64,000 bases of DNA, from NCBI GenBank assembly GCA_900467745.1, contig UBQW01000023.1:1-64000 (forward strand), in the 5' to 3' direction. The translations under genes were made by a program, and so were the position numbers. Below are positions 52,317-61,855 of the stretch, one piece after another. This DNA is from Hyphomicrobiales bacterium (GTDB lineage: Bacteria > Pseudomonadota > Alphaproteobacteria > Rhizobiales > Rhizobiaceae). Each line of letters opens with the position of its first letter. Within the stretch, counting starts at the first letter, position 1. The notes under the pieces were generated by a model. The model did not search any database and had not been told where the DNA came from. It was given only the letters and a program-made list of their open reading frames with translations.

Positions 52317-55280
52317 ATGTTAAATATGCATCTGGTGGACAGCGCGAGCCTGCCGATTGCCGCAGCAAGGGTACGACCGTTGGAAAATTTCGTAGAACAT
52401 CCTTCGCGTTCCATGGCGTCGGAAGTCGGCGAGCACGCAATTCAGTTTGAACCTTTTCGGTTCTTCCCTTTCAAAAGGCTCTTGACGGAAGATGGAAAGC
52501 CCGTGGCGATTGGCGGGCGTGCCCTCGATGTTCTCTCAGTCCTTATTCGACGAGCCGGAACCATCGTGAGCAAACAGCAATTGATGAACGACGTGTGGCC
52601 CGGCGTCTTCGTAGCGGAGGGAACTCTAAGGGTTCATGTCGCCGAACTGCGAAAAGCGCTACGCGACGGAACTGGCGAGCGACGATTTATAATCAACGCT
52701 GCTGGCCGCGGGTATAGTTTCGTCGCCACATGCACGCATTTGGAAACAGATGAGCCTTTCAGCCTCGTGCCTTCTTCTGAGCCTGCTTCCCCCGCTAGGC
52801 CGTCGCCCCTACCAACGCTCCTCACCAAGGTGTTCGGGCGCGACGACATCATCGCCCGCCTCGTTGCGAGGCTGCCCCTGGAGAGGTCCGTCACAATCGT
52901 GGGGATTGGGGGCATCGGCAAAACCACGCTCGCTCTCTCAGTCCTGGAAGTTTTACGTCCCCGCTACGCGGATGGCGTCTGTTTCGTCGACCTGGCTCCC
53001 GTCTCCGATCCCGCCCTCGTCCCCAGCGCCCTTGCCGCCGCTCTGAGGCTGCCCGTCGGTTCGAATGAGCCTATACCCGCCTTGGTGAATGCGTTGAGCC
53101 AGCGAAGGATGCTGATACTGCTCGACAACTGTGAGCACGTGGTCGAGGTTGCGGCAACGCTCGCGGAGGCAATTGGAAGAGGAGCGCCAGGCGTACATAT
53201 CTTGGCGACGAGCCGTGTACCCCTTCGATCCAGAGGGGAGCGTATTCAACGGTTGACGCCACTGGAGACGCCCCCAGCCTCTCCGGTTCTCGGTCGCGAT
53301 GACGCGCTCCAATATTCCGCCGTGCAGCTTTTCGTCGATCGAGCTTCGGCGGCCGTCGACGAGTTCCAGGTTTCGGACGAGAACGCCTGGGCCATTGGCG
53401 AAATATGCCGCAAGTTGGATGGTATCGCACTGGCAATCGAAATGGCAGCCAGTCGCGTCGAGGCGTTCGGTGTGCTCGGCGTTGAGGCGCACCTAAACGA
53501 TCGGTTCGCTTTGCTCAAGCAAGGTCACCGCACTTCGATACCTCATCACCAGACGCTAAATGCGACATTCGACTGGAGTTGGCATCTTCTATCGGAGAGC
53601 TCGCGCAAGGTCTTTCGACGCCTTTCCACCCTCGCGGGCGAGTTTTCGCTCGAAACCGCCGTTGCGATTGCAGCAAGCGAGAACTTGGGCGATGACGAAG
53701 TGTTTCACGAGATCGCTAACTTGGTCTCGGCTTCGCTCCTGTCCGCTAATGTAGCGACAAATCAAGCTACGTACCGTTTTCTCGATTCCACCCGTGCATA
53801 CGCTCGTTCCAAGCTTTTTGAGAGCGGGGAACTGGATGATGTCGCGCGTCGCCACGCCGCGTACATTCTAGCTGTTGTGAAGCAGGCCGATGCCAAGTCC
53901 GACCCTTCGCAAATCGAAAGTGCCCTGGATGCCTGCGCGGCGCTACTTGACGATCTGCGCTTGGCTCTCGACTGGGCTTTTTCTCGGCCGGAGGCCCGAC
54001 AATTGGGCATTCGATTAACGGTCGAAGGTGTGCGGATATGGACCCAACTCTCCCTGCAAGAGGAGTGCCGTACTCGGGTTGAGGTTGCGATCAAAGCAAT
54101 GGATGAAATTCCAGATCTTGATAGCGCCTCCGCCATGAGACTATTCGCGGCATTGGGAACAGTTCTGGCGTATACCAAAAGCACGGAGGCGAGAAAGGCG
54201 TGGGAGAAAGTATTAGAAATTTCAGAGCAGATCCCGGATACTGATTATCAGTTCCGAGCGCTCAAGGGACTATGGACGGCATCATTCAGTGCGGGCCAGC
54301 TTAGTTCGGCCGTCCAGCTTAACAAACGGCATTTCAGGGTCGCCAAGCTTTCGGGTAATCTCGAAGAGAAATTTCACTGCATCCGCATGAGGGGAATGTG
54401 CCGATTCTACGTGGGAAAATTTGAGCGCGCTAGCGTCGATCTTGAGCGCGCGCTGAGTGGATACCTGAGTTGCACGACGCTGGACTTGAAGAACTTTCAG
54501 TTTGACCAGAGGGCGCTGCTCTGTGTCGGGCTCTCGAAAACGCTCTGGATCAGAGGTTTTCCAGACCAGGCAACGGCCATAGCTGACCGTGCGCTGACCT
54601 ATGCGAGCGACTCCAAGCACGATTTGTCAGTAATCTATGCTCTTGCCTACGCTTCCTGCCGGATGGCGATATTGAATGGCGACATGGTCAACGCAGCGGG
54701 CTATCTTGACGCACTCGTCCAGAAATCATCCCTCTATCCCCTGAGACTTTGGGATATTATGGGCGAATGCTGGAGGGGAGTCCTGATGGCCCGGCAGGGC
54801 AACGTCAGAGAAGCAGCGCGTGTACTTTCAAAAGCCCTTGCAGATGTTCCGGAGGGGTCGTTCAGCCTCCACTACTGTCTGTTCATGGGAGAGTACGCTC
54901 TCGCACTGGCCCAAACTGGCGAAGCTGAAAAGGCTCTCGAGGCGATAGACAAGGCAATCTCCGTATCCGATCGCCTCGGCGAAGGATGGTTTTTCGCCGA
55001 GTTGCTACGAATGAAAGCCGAAATTATCCTGATTGCTGGTCGACCGGGTGCCCTCATGTCGGCAGAGATTCTTTTTCAGAACTCCATCGAACTCGCTCGA
55101 CGACAGGGAGCCATCTCTTGGGAGCTCCGCGCAGCCACCAGTCTCTCGCAACTCCACTCCTCACAGGGACGCACTGCCGAGGGGCGAGATATCCTCTACC
55201 CGATATATTCGCGTTTTAGCGAGGGCTTTCAAACGATCGATCTCAGGACGGCGAAGAGCGTCCTAGGACTGGCTCCCTAA
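52317..55280 (+). CDS. Winged helix fused to a STAND-type ATPase and helical repeats
   Basis: 987 residues. The winged helix at about residues 35-140 (GGRALDVLSVLIRRAGTIVS, INAAGRGYSFVA) precedes an NB-ARC-like ATPase (Walker A VGIGGIGKTT; Walker B LILLDNCEH; ATSRVPL). The remaining ~500 residues look like TPR-type helical repeats. Signal-sensing transcription factor of the AfsR/MalT-like style; the signal is unknown. No clear ribosome site at ATG 52317; ATG 52326 or 52410 are possible. Confidence 0.85.
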   Translation: MLNMHLVDSASLPIAAARVRPLENFVEHPSRSMASEVGEHAIQFEPFRFFPFKRLLTEDGKPVAIGGRALDVLSVLIRRAGTIVSKQQLMNDVWPGVFVAEGTLRVHVAELRKALRDGTGERRFIINAAGRGYSFVATCTHLETDEPFSLVPSSEPASPARPSPLPTLLTKVFGRDDIIARLVARLPLERSVTIVGIGGIGKTTLALSVLEVLRPRYADGVCFVDLAPVSDPALVPSALAAALRLPVGSNEPIPALVNALSQRRMLILLDNCEHVVEVAATLAEAIGRGAPGVHILATSRVPLRSRGERIQRLTPLETPPASPVLGRDDALQYSAVQLFVDRASAAVDEFQVSDENAWAIGEICRKLDGIALAIEMAASRVEAFGVLGVEAHLNDRFALLKQGHRTSIPHHQTLNATFDWSWHLLSESSRKVFRRLSTLAGEFSLETAVAIAASENLGDDEVFHEIANLVSASLLSANVATNQATYRFLDSTRAYARSKLFESGELDDVARRHAAYILAVVKQADAKSDPSQIESALDACAALLDDLRLALDWAFSRPEARQLGIRLTVEGVRIWTQLSLQEECRTRVEVAIKAMDEIPDLDSASAMRLFAALGTVLAYTKSTEARKAWEKVLEISEQIPDTDYQFRALKGLWTASFSAGQLSSAVQLNKRHFRVAKLSGNLEEKFHCIRMRGMCRFYVGKFERASVDLERALSGYLSCTTLDLKNFQFDQRALLCVGLSKTLWIRGFPDQATAIADRALTYASDSKHDLSVIYALAYASCRMAILNGDMVNAAGYLDALVQKSSLYPLRLWDIMGECWRGVLMARQGNVREAARVLSKALADVPEGSFSLHYCLFMGEYALALAQTGEAEKALEAIDKAISVSDRLGEGWFFAELLRMKAEIILIAGRPGALMSAEILFQNSIELARRQGAISWELRAATSLSQLHSSQGRTAEGRDILYPIYSRFSEGFQTIDLRTAKSVLGLAP

Positions 55281-55359
55281 GGCTTTGACGCGTCCCAGGC
55301 TGGCGCTGCAACCGCTCGAAAATAACACCACTGGAACTTTCACATTCGCCCCCAGGGCG

Positions 55360-56241
55360 TCAGACCAACGCTGTCTGAGGTTCCTTCGACGCCACTTGAC
55401 GTCTCCAGAAAATGAATGGGATCGTCAGAAACCAGACCGTGATGGAATAGATTGCGGTGGGCAAGGTCGTAGGAGGGAGCCCGGAAGTGGTCCCAGCTAC
55501 CATCACGCCTACCGCGATACCAATCGTACCATTGTGGACAGCGGTTCCGATCGCGACCGACGTCGCACTGCGGGCATCGAGACCTGCTATCCGGCTTGTC
55601 AGAAGTCCGATACCCAGAAGAAGAGCATTCATTACGATGAGATCTGGTGCGAGCGCCGCAAAATTATCAACGAATAGGCTCCAGTTGGACACGAGTGCAG
55701 CCACCAGCACGAAAACAAACAGAAAAACAGTCGTACGGCCCATCCACGCCTGTATTGCGCCAGCGCGTTGAGGCATTGCTTGTCTTACCGCCACACCAAG
55801 AAAGACAGGTACGGCCGTGAGTACGAACATCTCAATACTTAGGCTCGCGACCTTCACAGGCGGCGAATCTAAACCGATGAAGTAGTACACCGAAAGAGCC
55901 ACGAGCGGCGGCAGACTGACGATGGATAGGAGACTGAATGTAGCCGTCAGAGTGACTGAAAGGGGCACGTTTCCCTTGCCTAGGTGCGATGCCACATTGG
56001 ATATGGCCCCGCCGGGACATAGACCAACTATCATCATGCCGACGGCGAGTGCGGGGGGAAGATCAAACACGGTCGCGGCCAGGAACGCCACGAGGGGCGC
56101 CATGAGGATCTGATTGAAAGCGCCCGTCCAGAAGCCGCGCGGCTCGCGGAAAACGCGAGAGAAATCGGCTGGCGCAAGGCTGAGCCCAAGCGAGAACATT
56201 ACTATGAGAAGGACAGCGGGGAGAACGATACTAAAGAGCAT
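55360..56241 (-). CDS. Bile acid:sodium symporter (BASS) family transporter
   Basis: 293 residues with about nine membrane helices. Typical blocks: LVAFLAATVFDLPPALAVGM, LCPGGAISNVASHLGKGN and GTAVHNGTIGIAVGVMVAG (the crossover motif). BASS members move organic anions with sodium. Convergent with the gene at 52317. The substrate cannot be predicted. Confidence 0.88.
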   Translation of the reverse strand: MLFSIVLPAVLLIVMFSLGLSLAPADFSRVFREPRGFWTGAFNQILMAPLVAFLAATVFDLPPALAVGMMIVGLCPGGAISNVASHLGKGNVPLSVTLTATFSLLSIVSLPPLVALSVYYFIGLDSPPVKVASLSIEMFVLTAVPVFLGVAVRQAMPQRAGAIQAWMGRTTVFLFVFVLVAALVSNWSLFVDNFAALAPDLIVMNALLLGIGLLTSRIAGLDARSATSVAIGTAVHNGTIGIAVGVMVAGTTSGLPPTTLPTAIYSITVWFLTIPFIFWRRQVASKEPQTALV

Positions 56242-56525
56242 GAAGCTGTTTTCCCAAGACGAGGTCCGAGCCGCTCCTCATCTGTAGGAGGCTGTGCCGG
56301 ACAGGCTATGCGGCGCGGACTAATCTGTCCAGCTTGTCATCATCGTCGCTCAGCTCCGGCTGGCTATGATGCGGATGGCGAAGGATTGTTCGAAAGGGTT
56401 CGTTTAGATCCTGCCGTTGCGCAGGAGTAGGCATAACTTTGAAAACATTAGTCTCGTCGCCACCCGGTTTCGGAAGTCTCCGAACCTGAGGCCCAGCACG
56501 GGAGCTAGAGCGAGGCTCGCGCTCG

Positions 56526-56711
56526 CTACTGCTGCCACCTTCGATCCCGGATCGCGGCCCTAATCTTCGCAGCATCGATGTCTGCGGAAAGCTTGACACG
56601 CCGCGCGTCAAGATCCGCCATGGTGGGCGCCGATACCGCCAACTCAACGAGCGTGAGTCCAGAGATGATCGGCGAATGTCTTTCTCGCGATGACGGGATT
56701 TGCTGCAACAT
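56526..56711 (-). CDS. Small hypothetical protein, 61 residues
   Basis: ATG 56711 has GGAG 6 nt upstream. The product (MLQQIPSSRERHSPIISGLT, then ADLDARRVKLSADIDAAKIR) ends in a charged helix. A different frame at 56306-56647 overlaps it and its tail (DLNEPFRTILRHPHHSQPEL) also looks protein-like, so a frameshift joining the two cannot be excluded. Confidence 0.45.
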   Translation of the reverse strand: MLQQIPSSRERHSPIISGLTLVELAVSAPTMADLDARRVKLSADIDAAKIRAAIRDRRWQQ

Positions 56712-56733
56712 CGGCTTCTCCAAAAGTTACGAG

Positions 56734-56769
56734 GAGAGGCCCCCGCTGGGGGAAATACGGGGGCCTCTC
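56734..56769. repeat. Very GC-rich perfect hairpin
   Basis: GAGAGGCCCCC and GGGGGCCTCTC form an 11-bp perfect stem. It lies between the DUF6130 gene and the 61-residue gene, both on the minus strand. Without a T run it may terminate or protect the DUF6130 transcript. Confidence 0.55.
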
Positions 56770-56857
56770 AGGAGGTGATCGCGGCCTAAGCGAGGGGACG
56801 GCCTTGCGGTGGGGGCTGAGTTGAACCGCTGCGATCGCCTTGGGAGCTATGAATTCT

Positions 56858-57253
56858 TCAGTCTGCGTTCGGGACGACGAGTTCGATCGTCTCCGAGGTG
56901 ATTACCCGGTGTGTCGGATCCGCCAGCTCGACGAGGATCCGGTGTTGACCGGGCTCGAGTCCGACCACGATAAGCGTTTCGCCACTCGCGTCGACGAAAT
57001 GCCATGGCAGGTCATCGACCGTGATATGTAGGTGGCCAATCCTTGGCGAGACGTCGAGAGCGCCTTTTCCGAACACCGGAACGATTCGGATGTTTTCGGT
57101 CCGGTACTGGATGAACACACGGCCCTGCGACAGCGGCTCCGGAAGTGGGTCGTCGACGATTAGTCGCGGCTCCGCTTCGTTTTCGATGGCAACAAGCGGC
57201 GATGGGCCTATGACGTCTCGGGCACTCATGAACTTCAGACTGGCGTCGGTCAT
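56858..57253 (-). CDS. DUF6130-like protein
   Basis: 131 residues. The block HLHITVDDLPWHFVDASGET, then GLEPGQHRILVELADPTHRV, fits DUF6130-type beta-sandwich proteins, which are often exported. No signal peptide is visible here, so it may be cytoplasmic or use another start. Function unknown. Same strand as the two-component genes upstream. Confidence 0.7.
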   Translation of the reverse strand: MTDASLKFMSARDVIGPSPLVAIENEAEPRLIVDDPLPEPLSQGRVFIQYRTENIRIVPVFGKGALDVSPRIGHLHITVDDLPWHFVDASGETLIVVGLEPGQHRILVELADPTHRVITSETIELVVPNAD

Positions 57254-57365
57254 AGCAGTCTCCGAAATATCGGATATTTGGCCGTTTCCGTCCGACGACC
57301 TCTGTCTTGCCTATGAGACTGCGCCTGCGACCGACCGGAGTCGAGCAAGATGCGGTGAGGTGCTG

Positions 57366-57749
57366 TTAGGAGGCGTTTGCCAGCGCCGTGCGGATCGCCT
57401 GCAGCAGTTCACTGGGGCTGACGGGCTTCAGAAAAACCTTCATGGCTCCGGAGCTTTGAGCGCGGTGGCCAGCTGCAACGTCGGAATGCGCGGTGATCAG
57501 GATGGAAGGAATGACGACGGACATTCCGGCAAGCCGATCGAGTAGATCGAGGCCGGAGATGCCTCCTAACTGGATATCCGTCACCAGGCAGGTCGCCGTC
57601 TGCAGTTCGTCAGAATCCAGGAACTCCTCGGCCGAGGCGAACGACGCAGCATTTATGCCCGAGGCTCGCAGAAGACCTCTCAGAGCGTCTCGTACGGGCT
57701 CGTCGTCTTCGACACAGACCACCAGTGAGGGCTTCGTCATGGCGGCCAT
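57366..57749 (-). CDS. Single-domain response regulator
   Basis: 127 residues forming one receiver: acidic pocket (VCVEDDEPVRDAL), phospho-Asp in LVTDIQLGG, Thr/Ser at ITAHSD and Lys in FLKPVSP. No output domain. It begins 4 nt after the FixJ-like gene, with AAGGA inside that gene's end. It may act as a phosphate sink or adaptor for the kinase at 58404. Confidence 0.9.
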   Translation of the reverse strand: MAAMTKPSLVVCVEDDEPVRDALRGLLRASGINAASFASAEEFLDSDELQTATCLVTDIQLGGISGLDLLDRLAGMSVVIPSILITAHSDVAAGHRAQSSGAMKVFLKPVSPSELLQAIRTALANAS

Positions 57750-57753
57750 AGGC

Positions 57754-58404
57754 TCAATCCTTGATGTGACCGAAAGGTTCGTTGATTTCCAGCAAGTCGT
57801 AGAAGCGCACTAGCTCCGGCAGAGTCTGAACGTGCATTTTTTGCATCACGTTCCCCCGATGCAGCTTCACGGTAGCTTCGGTGATACCAAGTGCGGCCGA
57901 AATTTGTTTGTTCCTTTGCCCCTCGACGACGCGCGCAAGAACCTCCTGTTCCCGCTTCGTCAAAGAAGCGAAGTCGGCACGCGCGTTGCTGGCAGCCTGC
58001 TGCCTGAGGGTATATCGACTATCGAGCTTTATGGCCTTGTTGACCGCGTCAAGAAGATCTTGCTCGCGGACTGGTTTCGTCAGGAATTCAACCGCCCCCG
58101 CTTTCATCGCCCGCACTGCGATTGGCACGTCGGCGTGGCCACTCATGAAGATGACTGGCCTTTGAAACCCATTTGCCCTCAATTCCTCGAAGAACTCGAT
58201 ACCGCTCTGTCCGGGAAGCCGGACGTCGAGGATCATGCAGCCTACGCTCGCCAGTTCTCCTTTGTTCAAGAAGTCGCCCGCAGAGGCGAAAGCCGTAACG
58301 CTGAACTTCATTGAGCGCAGCAAGCCGACCAGTGATTCCCGCACTCCGATGTCATCTTCAATCACGACAATCTGGGTAGCGCCTTCCTGGCGTGGCTTCT
58401 GCAT
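57754..58404 (-). CDS. FixJ-family response regulator
   Basis: 216 residues: receiver (VVIEDDIGVRESL; MILDVRLPGQ; EFLTKPVREQD) and LuxR/FixJ helix-turn-helix (LTKREQEVLARVVEGQRNKQ; LGITEATVKLHRGNVMQKM). It shares one base with the sensor kinase stop at 58404, so kinase and regulator are translationally coupled and almost surely cognate. Confidence 0.94.
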   Translation of the reverse strand: MQKPRQEGATQIVVIEDDIGVRESLVGLLRSMKFSVTAFASAGDFLNKGELASVGCMILDVRLPGQSGIEFFEELRANGFQRPVIFMSGHADVPIAVRAMKAGAVEFLTKPVREQDLLDAVNKAIKLDSRYTLRQQAASNARADFASLTKREQEVLARVVEGQRNKQISAALGITEATVKLHRGNVMQKMHVQTLPELVRFYDLLEINEPFGHIKD

Positions 58405-60716
58405 CAGCTGCTTTCCTCTGAAAATGGTATGGAAAACTCGAATACAGCGCCGCCTCCTGGCCGCGGCCGGGCGGACAGCGTTCCGTTATGGGCACTGATG
58501 ATCGACTTACAAATAGCCAACCCCATCCCAGTCCCTTGCTGCTTGGTGGAATAGAATGCTTCGAAAATTCGCTCCAGTGCAACGGGATCTATTCCCTCGC
58601 CGCTGTCCTCGACCCTCACGACAACGGACCGTGAACCACTGTCCGCGACGAAGAGGTCAATCCGACGCGCGCCGTCGTTAGCTCCGATGGCTTCGGCAGC
58701 ATTTAGCAGGAGGTTTAGCAGCACCTGCTGCAGTTGGACCTTGTCGCCGTGGACTGTGGGGATGTCAGTCGAGACCGACACAAAGACATCAATCTGGCGG
58801 ATGCGGAGCTCGCTTCGGAGCATCGTCAGCACATGCGAGACCACTTCTGAGATTTCGACCATTTCCATCGATGGCCGGGAGTTCCGGGCCATACTCCGCA
58901 CGTTCAGAAGCACGTCGCCCGCTCTCTTCCCTTCCTCCACGAGGCGCTCGGCAGCCATCTTTGCTTCCGCCACGTCAGGAACTTCGCGGTCGAGCCAACT
59001 TAGACAAGTGGCGGCGTTCGTCACGATCGCCATGAGCGGTTGGTTCATTTCGTGGGCTATGGAGACTGTGACCGCGCCCATTGCCGTAAGCCTGTTCATG
59101 CGGACGATGTCGGCCTGCGCCTTCTGGAGCGCCTCCTCGCTATTCACTCGCTCCGTTATGTTGATGATGGCTCCAAACACTTCCGGTTCTTCCTCGGGGT
59201 TCGCCTCCACACGAGTGACGCAGTGCACGTACCTGATCGAACCGTCGGGCATCAGCAGCCTGTGCTCGATCTCCCAAGGCTGGCGGTCGCGCAGTCCCCT
59301 GTCGAAGACCGCTGCCACCTTTTCCCGGTCGTTCGGATGCACCCGCTCTCTGATCGCCTTGGAGGTTAGAGGGACCGACCGATCTAAGCCGTAGATGTTA
59401 TATGTTTCCTCGGACCAAATGACCTCCCCCCTGAACGGCTTAATCCGGTAGCTGCCTACGTGGCTGAGCTTCTGAGCTTCCGCGAGAGATTCCTGTGCGC
59501 GCTGCGCGTCCGCCAGGGAATTCCGTATCTTTTCCTCAGCGAGCCGGGTCTCCGTCACGTCCACGATCGTGCCGATGTAGGCGCGAGGAGATTGAACCTC
59601 GTCGAGAATGAGGCGTCCGCGAGCATGTATAAACTTCACGGTGCCATCCGGGAGAAGGAAGCGATGCTCGACGTTCAGCTCCTCTCCCTGCAGGGCACTC
59701 TGGTGGGCTTCAGCGACCATCTGCTGATCGTCGGGATGAACGCGAGAACTTAGTGTTTCGAAGGTGATTTCGCTTGTATCCAGACCGACGATGCTGGCGC
59801 ACTCGGGAGAACAGGTGAAGACATCGGTTCTCATGTCCCAGGACCAGGATCCAGTCTGAACAATCCGCTGAGCGACGGCCATTACCAGCTGGCTCTGAGC
59901 AAGCTCGAACTCGATCCGCTTGAGTTCGTTGATATCCGTGTTGACTCCGAACCACTTGAGCACCACGCCATTCTCGTCCAGCAAGGGAACGGCACGTATA
60001 ACGAACCAACAGGCCTCGCCGTCATGCCGTAGCATTCTAGCCTCGACCTCTCCGGGCCTTCCCGACGCGCACAAGTCTGTCCAAACCTTTACGACCTTAT
60101 CAACGTCGTCAGGGTGGAATGCTGAGACGAAGCCGAAGCCCATCGCGGTCTCGCGGCTGAGCCCGGTAAAATCGAACCACTGCTTGTTGGCGTCCTCCAA
60201 TCCACCCTCGGGCGCGCAGATCCAGGCAAGGGCGGGTATCATGTCCCAGCCAAGCTTCGGATCGTCCGCTGGCCTGGCCGCAGCTCGCGGGGCAGGATTT
60301 ACTCCCCGGTCCCTGATGGCGGCAGTAGAAAACGCTCTTACCAGCCATTCCAGGTCTTCGCCCCCCCTGAGAGCATCGCCTTCGAGCAATTCGAGATAGA
60401 GAGCGGCTAATCGGCCATCCGGCAGATCTACCGGAAGGCAGATTGTCGATCTTCCCCGTCTGCTGCGTCTTGTAGACACGACTTCGTAGACTAGCGCCTC
60501 ATCGACAATGGAAGCTGGGGTCCCTTCGGGTAGGAACGAGAACGAAGCAGTGTCAGCTATCGCAACCAGTGACAGTCTGCGGTCCCGCTCCACCGTAAGA
60601 AAACCGCGCCGAGCACCGGACAGGGTAACCGCAGCACGCATGAAGGGAGCGACATCTTGGGGGTCGCCCTCCCGGAAAGCTTCGACCGCTCTTGATCCCT
60701 CGTCCATCAGCGACAC
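58404..60716 (-). CDS. Multi-PAS sensor histidine kinase
   Basis: 770 residues and no membrane helix. A GAF-like N-terminus is followed by three PAS domains (IPALAWICAPEGGLEDANKQ; then SWSWDMRTDVFTCSPECASI; then a PAS with IYGLDRSVPLT). Next comes the HisKA (SIAHEMNQPLMAIVTNAATC) and the HATPase (LLNLLLNAAEAIG; GTGMGLAICKSIISAHNG). The first PAS and the kinase core are close to those of the giant kinase at 31211. A cytoplasmic sensor; signal unknown. Cognate regulators are the two genes downstream. Confidence 0.93.
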   Translation of the reverse strand: MSLMDEGSRAVEAFREGDPQDVAPFMRAAVTLSGARRGFLTVERDRRLSLVAIADTASFSFLPEGTPASIVDEALVYEVVSTRRSRRGRSTICLPVDLPDGRLAALYLELLEGDALRGGEDLEWLVRAFSTAAIRDRGVNPAPRAAARPADDPKLGWDMIPALAWICAPEGGLEDANKQWFDFTGLSRETAMGFGFVSAFHPDDVDKVVKVWTDLCASGRPGEVEARMLRHDGEACWFVIRAVPLLDENGVVLKWFGVNTDINELKRIEFELAQSQLVMAVAQRIVQTGSWSWDMRTDVFTCSPECASIVGLDTSEITFETLSSRVHPDDQQMVAEAHQSALQGEELNVEHRFLLPDGTVKFIHARGRLILDEVQSPRAYIGTIVDVTETRLAEEKIRNSLADAQRAQESLAEAQKLSHVGSYRIKPFRGEVIWSEETYNIYGLDRSVPLTSKAIRERVHPNDREKVAAVFDRGLRDRQPWEIEHRLLMPDGSIRYVHCVTRVEANPEEEPEVFGAIINITERVNSEEALQKAQADIVRMNRLTAMGAVTVSIAHEMNQPLMAIVTNAATCLSWLDREVPDVAEAKMAAERLVEEGKRAGDVLLNVRSMARNSRPSMEMVEISEVVSHVLTMLRSELRIRQIDVFVSVSTDIPTVHGDKVQLQQVLLNLLLNAAEAIGANDGARRIDLFVADSGSRSVVVRVEDSGEGIDPVALERIFEAFYSTKQQGTGMGLAICKSIISAHNGTLSARPRPGGGAVFEFSIPFSEESS

Positions 60717-60776
60717 AGCCCCGAGCCGGGATCATCTCGCGACCCTGGCCTAACAAAACAACGTCGATCGTCTGCG

Positions 60777-61520
60777 TCAGGCATTAGGGAACTCGAGATC
60801 GTCGGATAACCTCGAAGTCCGAGGGTCGAGTACGCGCTCCGCGAACACTCCGAACACCGCGCCAAGGCCTCCCCAGACGATGAGCTGGAGCATTGCCGAC
60901 TGTGCGCGGAATGTAAAGAGAAGGCCTTCCGGGAAGTCATCCGGTACTTCTGAAATTGCGGGAAAGGCCGAGATCAGGATTGTCGCCAAGGATGCGAAGG
61001 CCAGAGCTCCGACAGGTACGGAGAAGATCCCGCCATGGCTGCGCCGGATGAGAACCACAACCCAGATGGACAGAGCCATCGAAGCGAGAGACAGCATCAC
61101 CAGAATGAAATAGAGCTCGGTACGGCTCCCGATAGTCTCGGAGATGCCTACGCCCGGCGGGTTTGCCGGGTACTTGAGCTGCGGAACCAGCACGAGCGAG
61201 ACATAGCCCAACAAGGCAAGTGTCCACACTATCGAGCGAGGCGTCGCACCGAGCCTTCCGTAGAGACATCCAAGACCGATTGCGAGAATCCCTCCGAGCG
61301 CGACACAATAGCTGCCGATTCCGATCAGCAGTCCAAGATTGCGCTGCGTTGCTCGACTGACGGTTTCCTCTTCTGCATGAGTGTGTTCGCCTGCGCTCTG
61401 TTCTTCAAGAACGATGGCCCGCTCGACCGTCGGCTCGGAGACTATTCGCGCGAAGCCGAAGGAAAGGAGCGCCACGATAATGCCGGACAGCATCCCGGCG
61501 AGGAGAAGTCGCTGAAGCAT
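60777..61520 (-). CDS. cbtA: CbtA, cobalt transporter subunit
   Basis: 247 residues with about six membrane helices and a His-rich loop after the first helix (SAGEHTHAEEE), as in CbtA. CbtA and CbtB are predicted cobalt uptake proteins of bacteria. It lies 10 nt after cbtB. Its placement next to a cobalt-dependent hydratase supports cobalt supply for that enzyme. Confidence 0.85.
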   Translation of the reverse strand: MLQRLLLAGMLSGIIVALLSFGFARIVSEPTVERAIVLEEQSAGEHTHAEEETVSRATQRNLGLLIGIGSYCVALGGILAIGLGCLYGRLGATPRSIVWTLALLGYVSLVLVPQLKYPANPPGVGISETIGSRTELYFILVMLSLASMALSIWVVVLIRRSHGGIFSVPVGALAFASLATILISAFPAISEVPDDFPEGLLFTFRAQSAMLQLIVWGGLGAVFGVFAERVLDPRTSRLSDDLEFPNA

Positions 61521-61530
61521 AGCGGGATCC

Positions 61531-61737
61531 TTAATGGCAAGGAAAGCCGAGCAGGTGCCGACCGTCGTGCACGAACTCGTGGATGGTGTTTCCTTGGATC
61601 AGGGACGTGGCGCCCTGCTCTGCTCCGACGAAGTACATGGTCATGAGAGCAAGAAGACCGACGAAGACGATCCAAGGCAGCAGCTCGCCTGCGGTAAGAG
61701 GCACTGCAGGGTTCGAATGCGTGATGATGTGCGTCAT
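61531..61737 (-). CDS. cbtB: CbtB, cobalt transporter subunit
   Basis: 68 residues: one membrane helix (LLPWIVFVGLLALMTMYFVG) and a C-terminal His motif (IHEFVHDGRHLLGFPCH), the CbtB layout. It is divergent from the hydratase operon, with a large inverted repeat between them. Confidence 0.88.
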   Translation of the reverse strand: MTHIITHSNPAVPLTAGELLPWIVFVGLLALMTMYFVGAEQGATSLIQGNTIHEFVHDGRHLLGFPCH

Positions 61738-61786
61738 GGGAGACTCCTGTGTGAAGAGGTGTCCATCATGATCGGCAACTGCGATG

Positions 61787-61855
61787 CGATCTTTCGAGTT
61801 TGTGCGATGCCCCGCTCGCTATGATCCAGTGTCATCGCACGGTTTCGAAAGATCG
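61787..61855. promoter_or_regulatory. Large inverted repeat in the cbtB / hydratase divergent promoter
   Basis: Two 23-bp arms, 61787-61809 and 61833-61855, match in 19 of 23 positions (11 bp CGATCTTTCGA, 4 mismatches, 8 bp GTGCGATG) around a 23-bp spacer. It is centred between the divergent genes, as expected for a regulator that controls both. No B12 riboswitch-like leader was seen. Confidence 0.6.

Noticed and set aside
56306..56647. 113-residue minus-strand frame
   Set aside because: It overlaps the better-supported 61-residue gene, and its first half is Arg/Ser-rich noise; only the tail looks protein-like.
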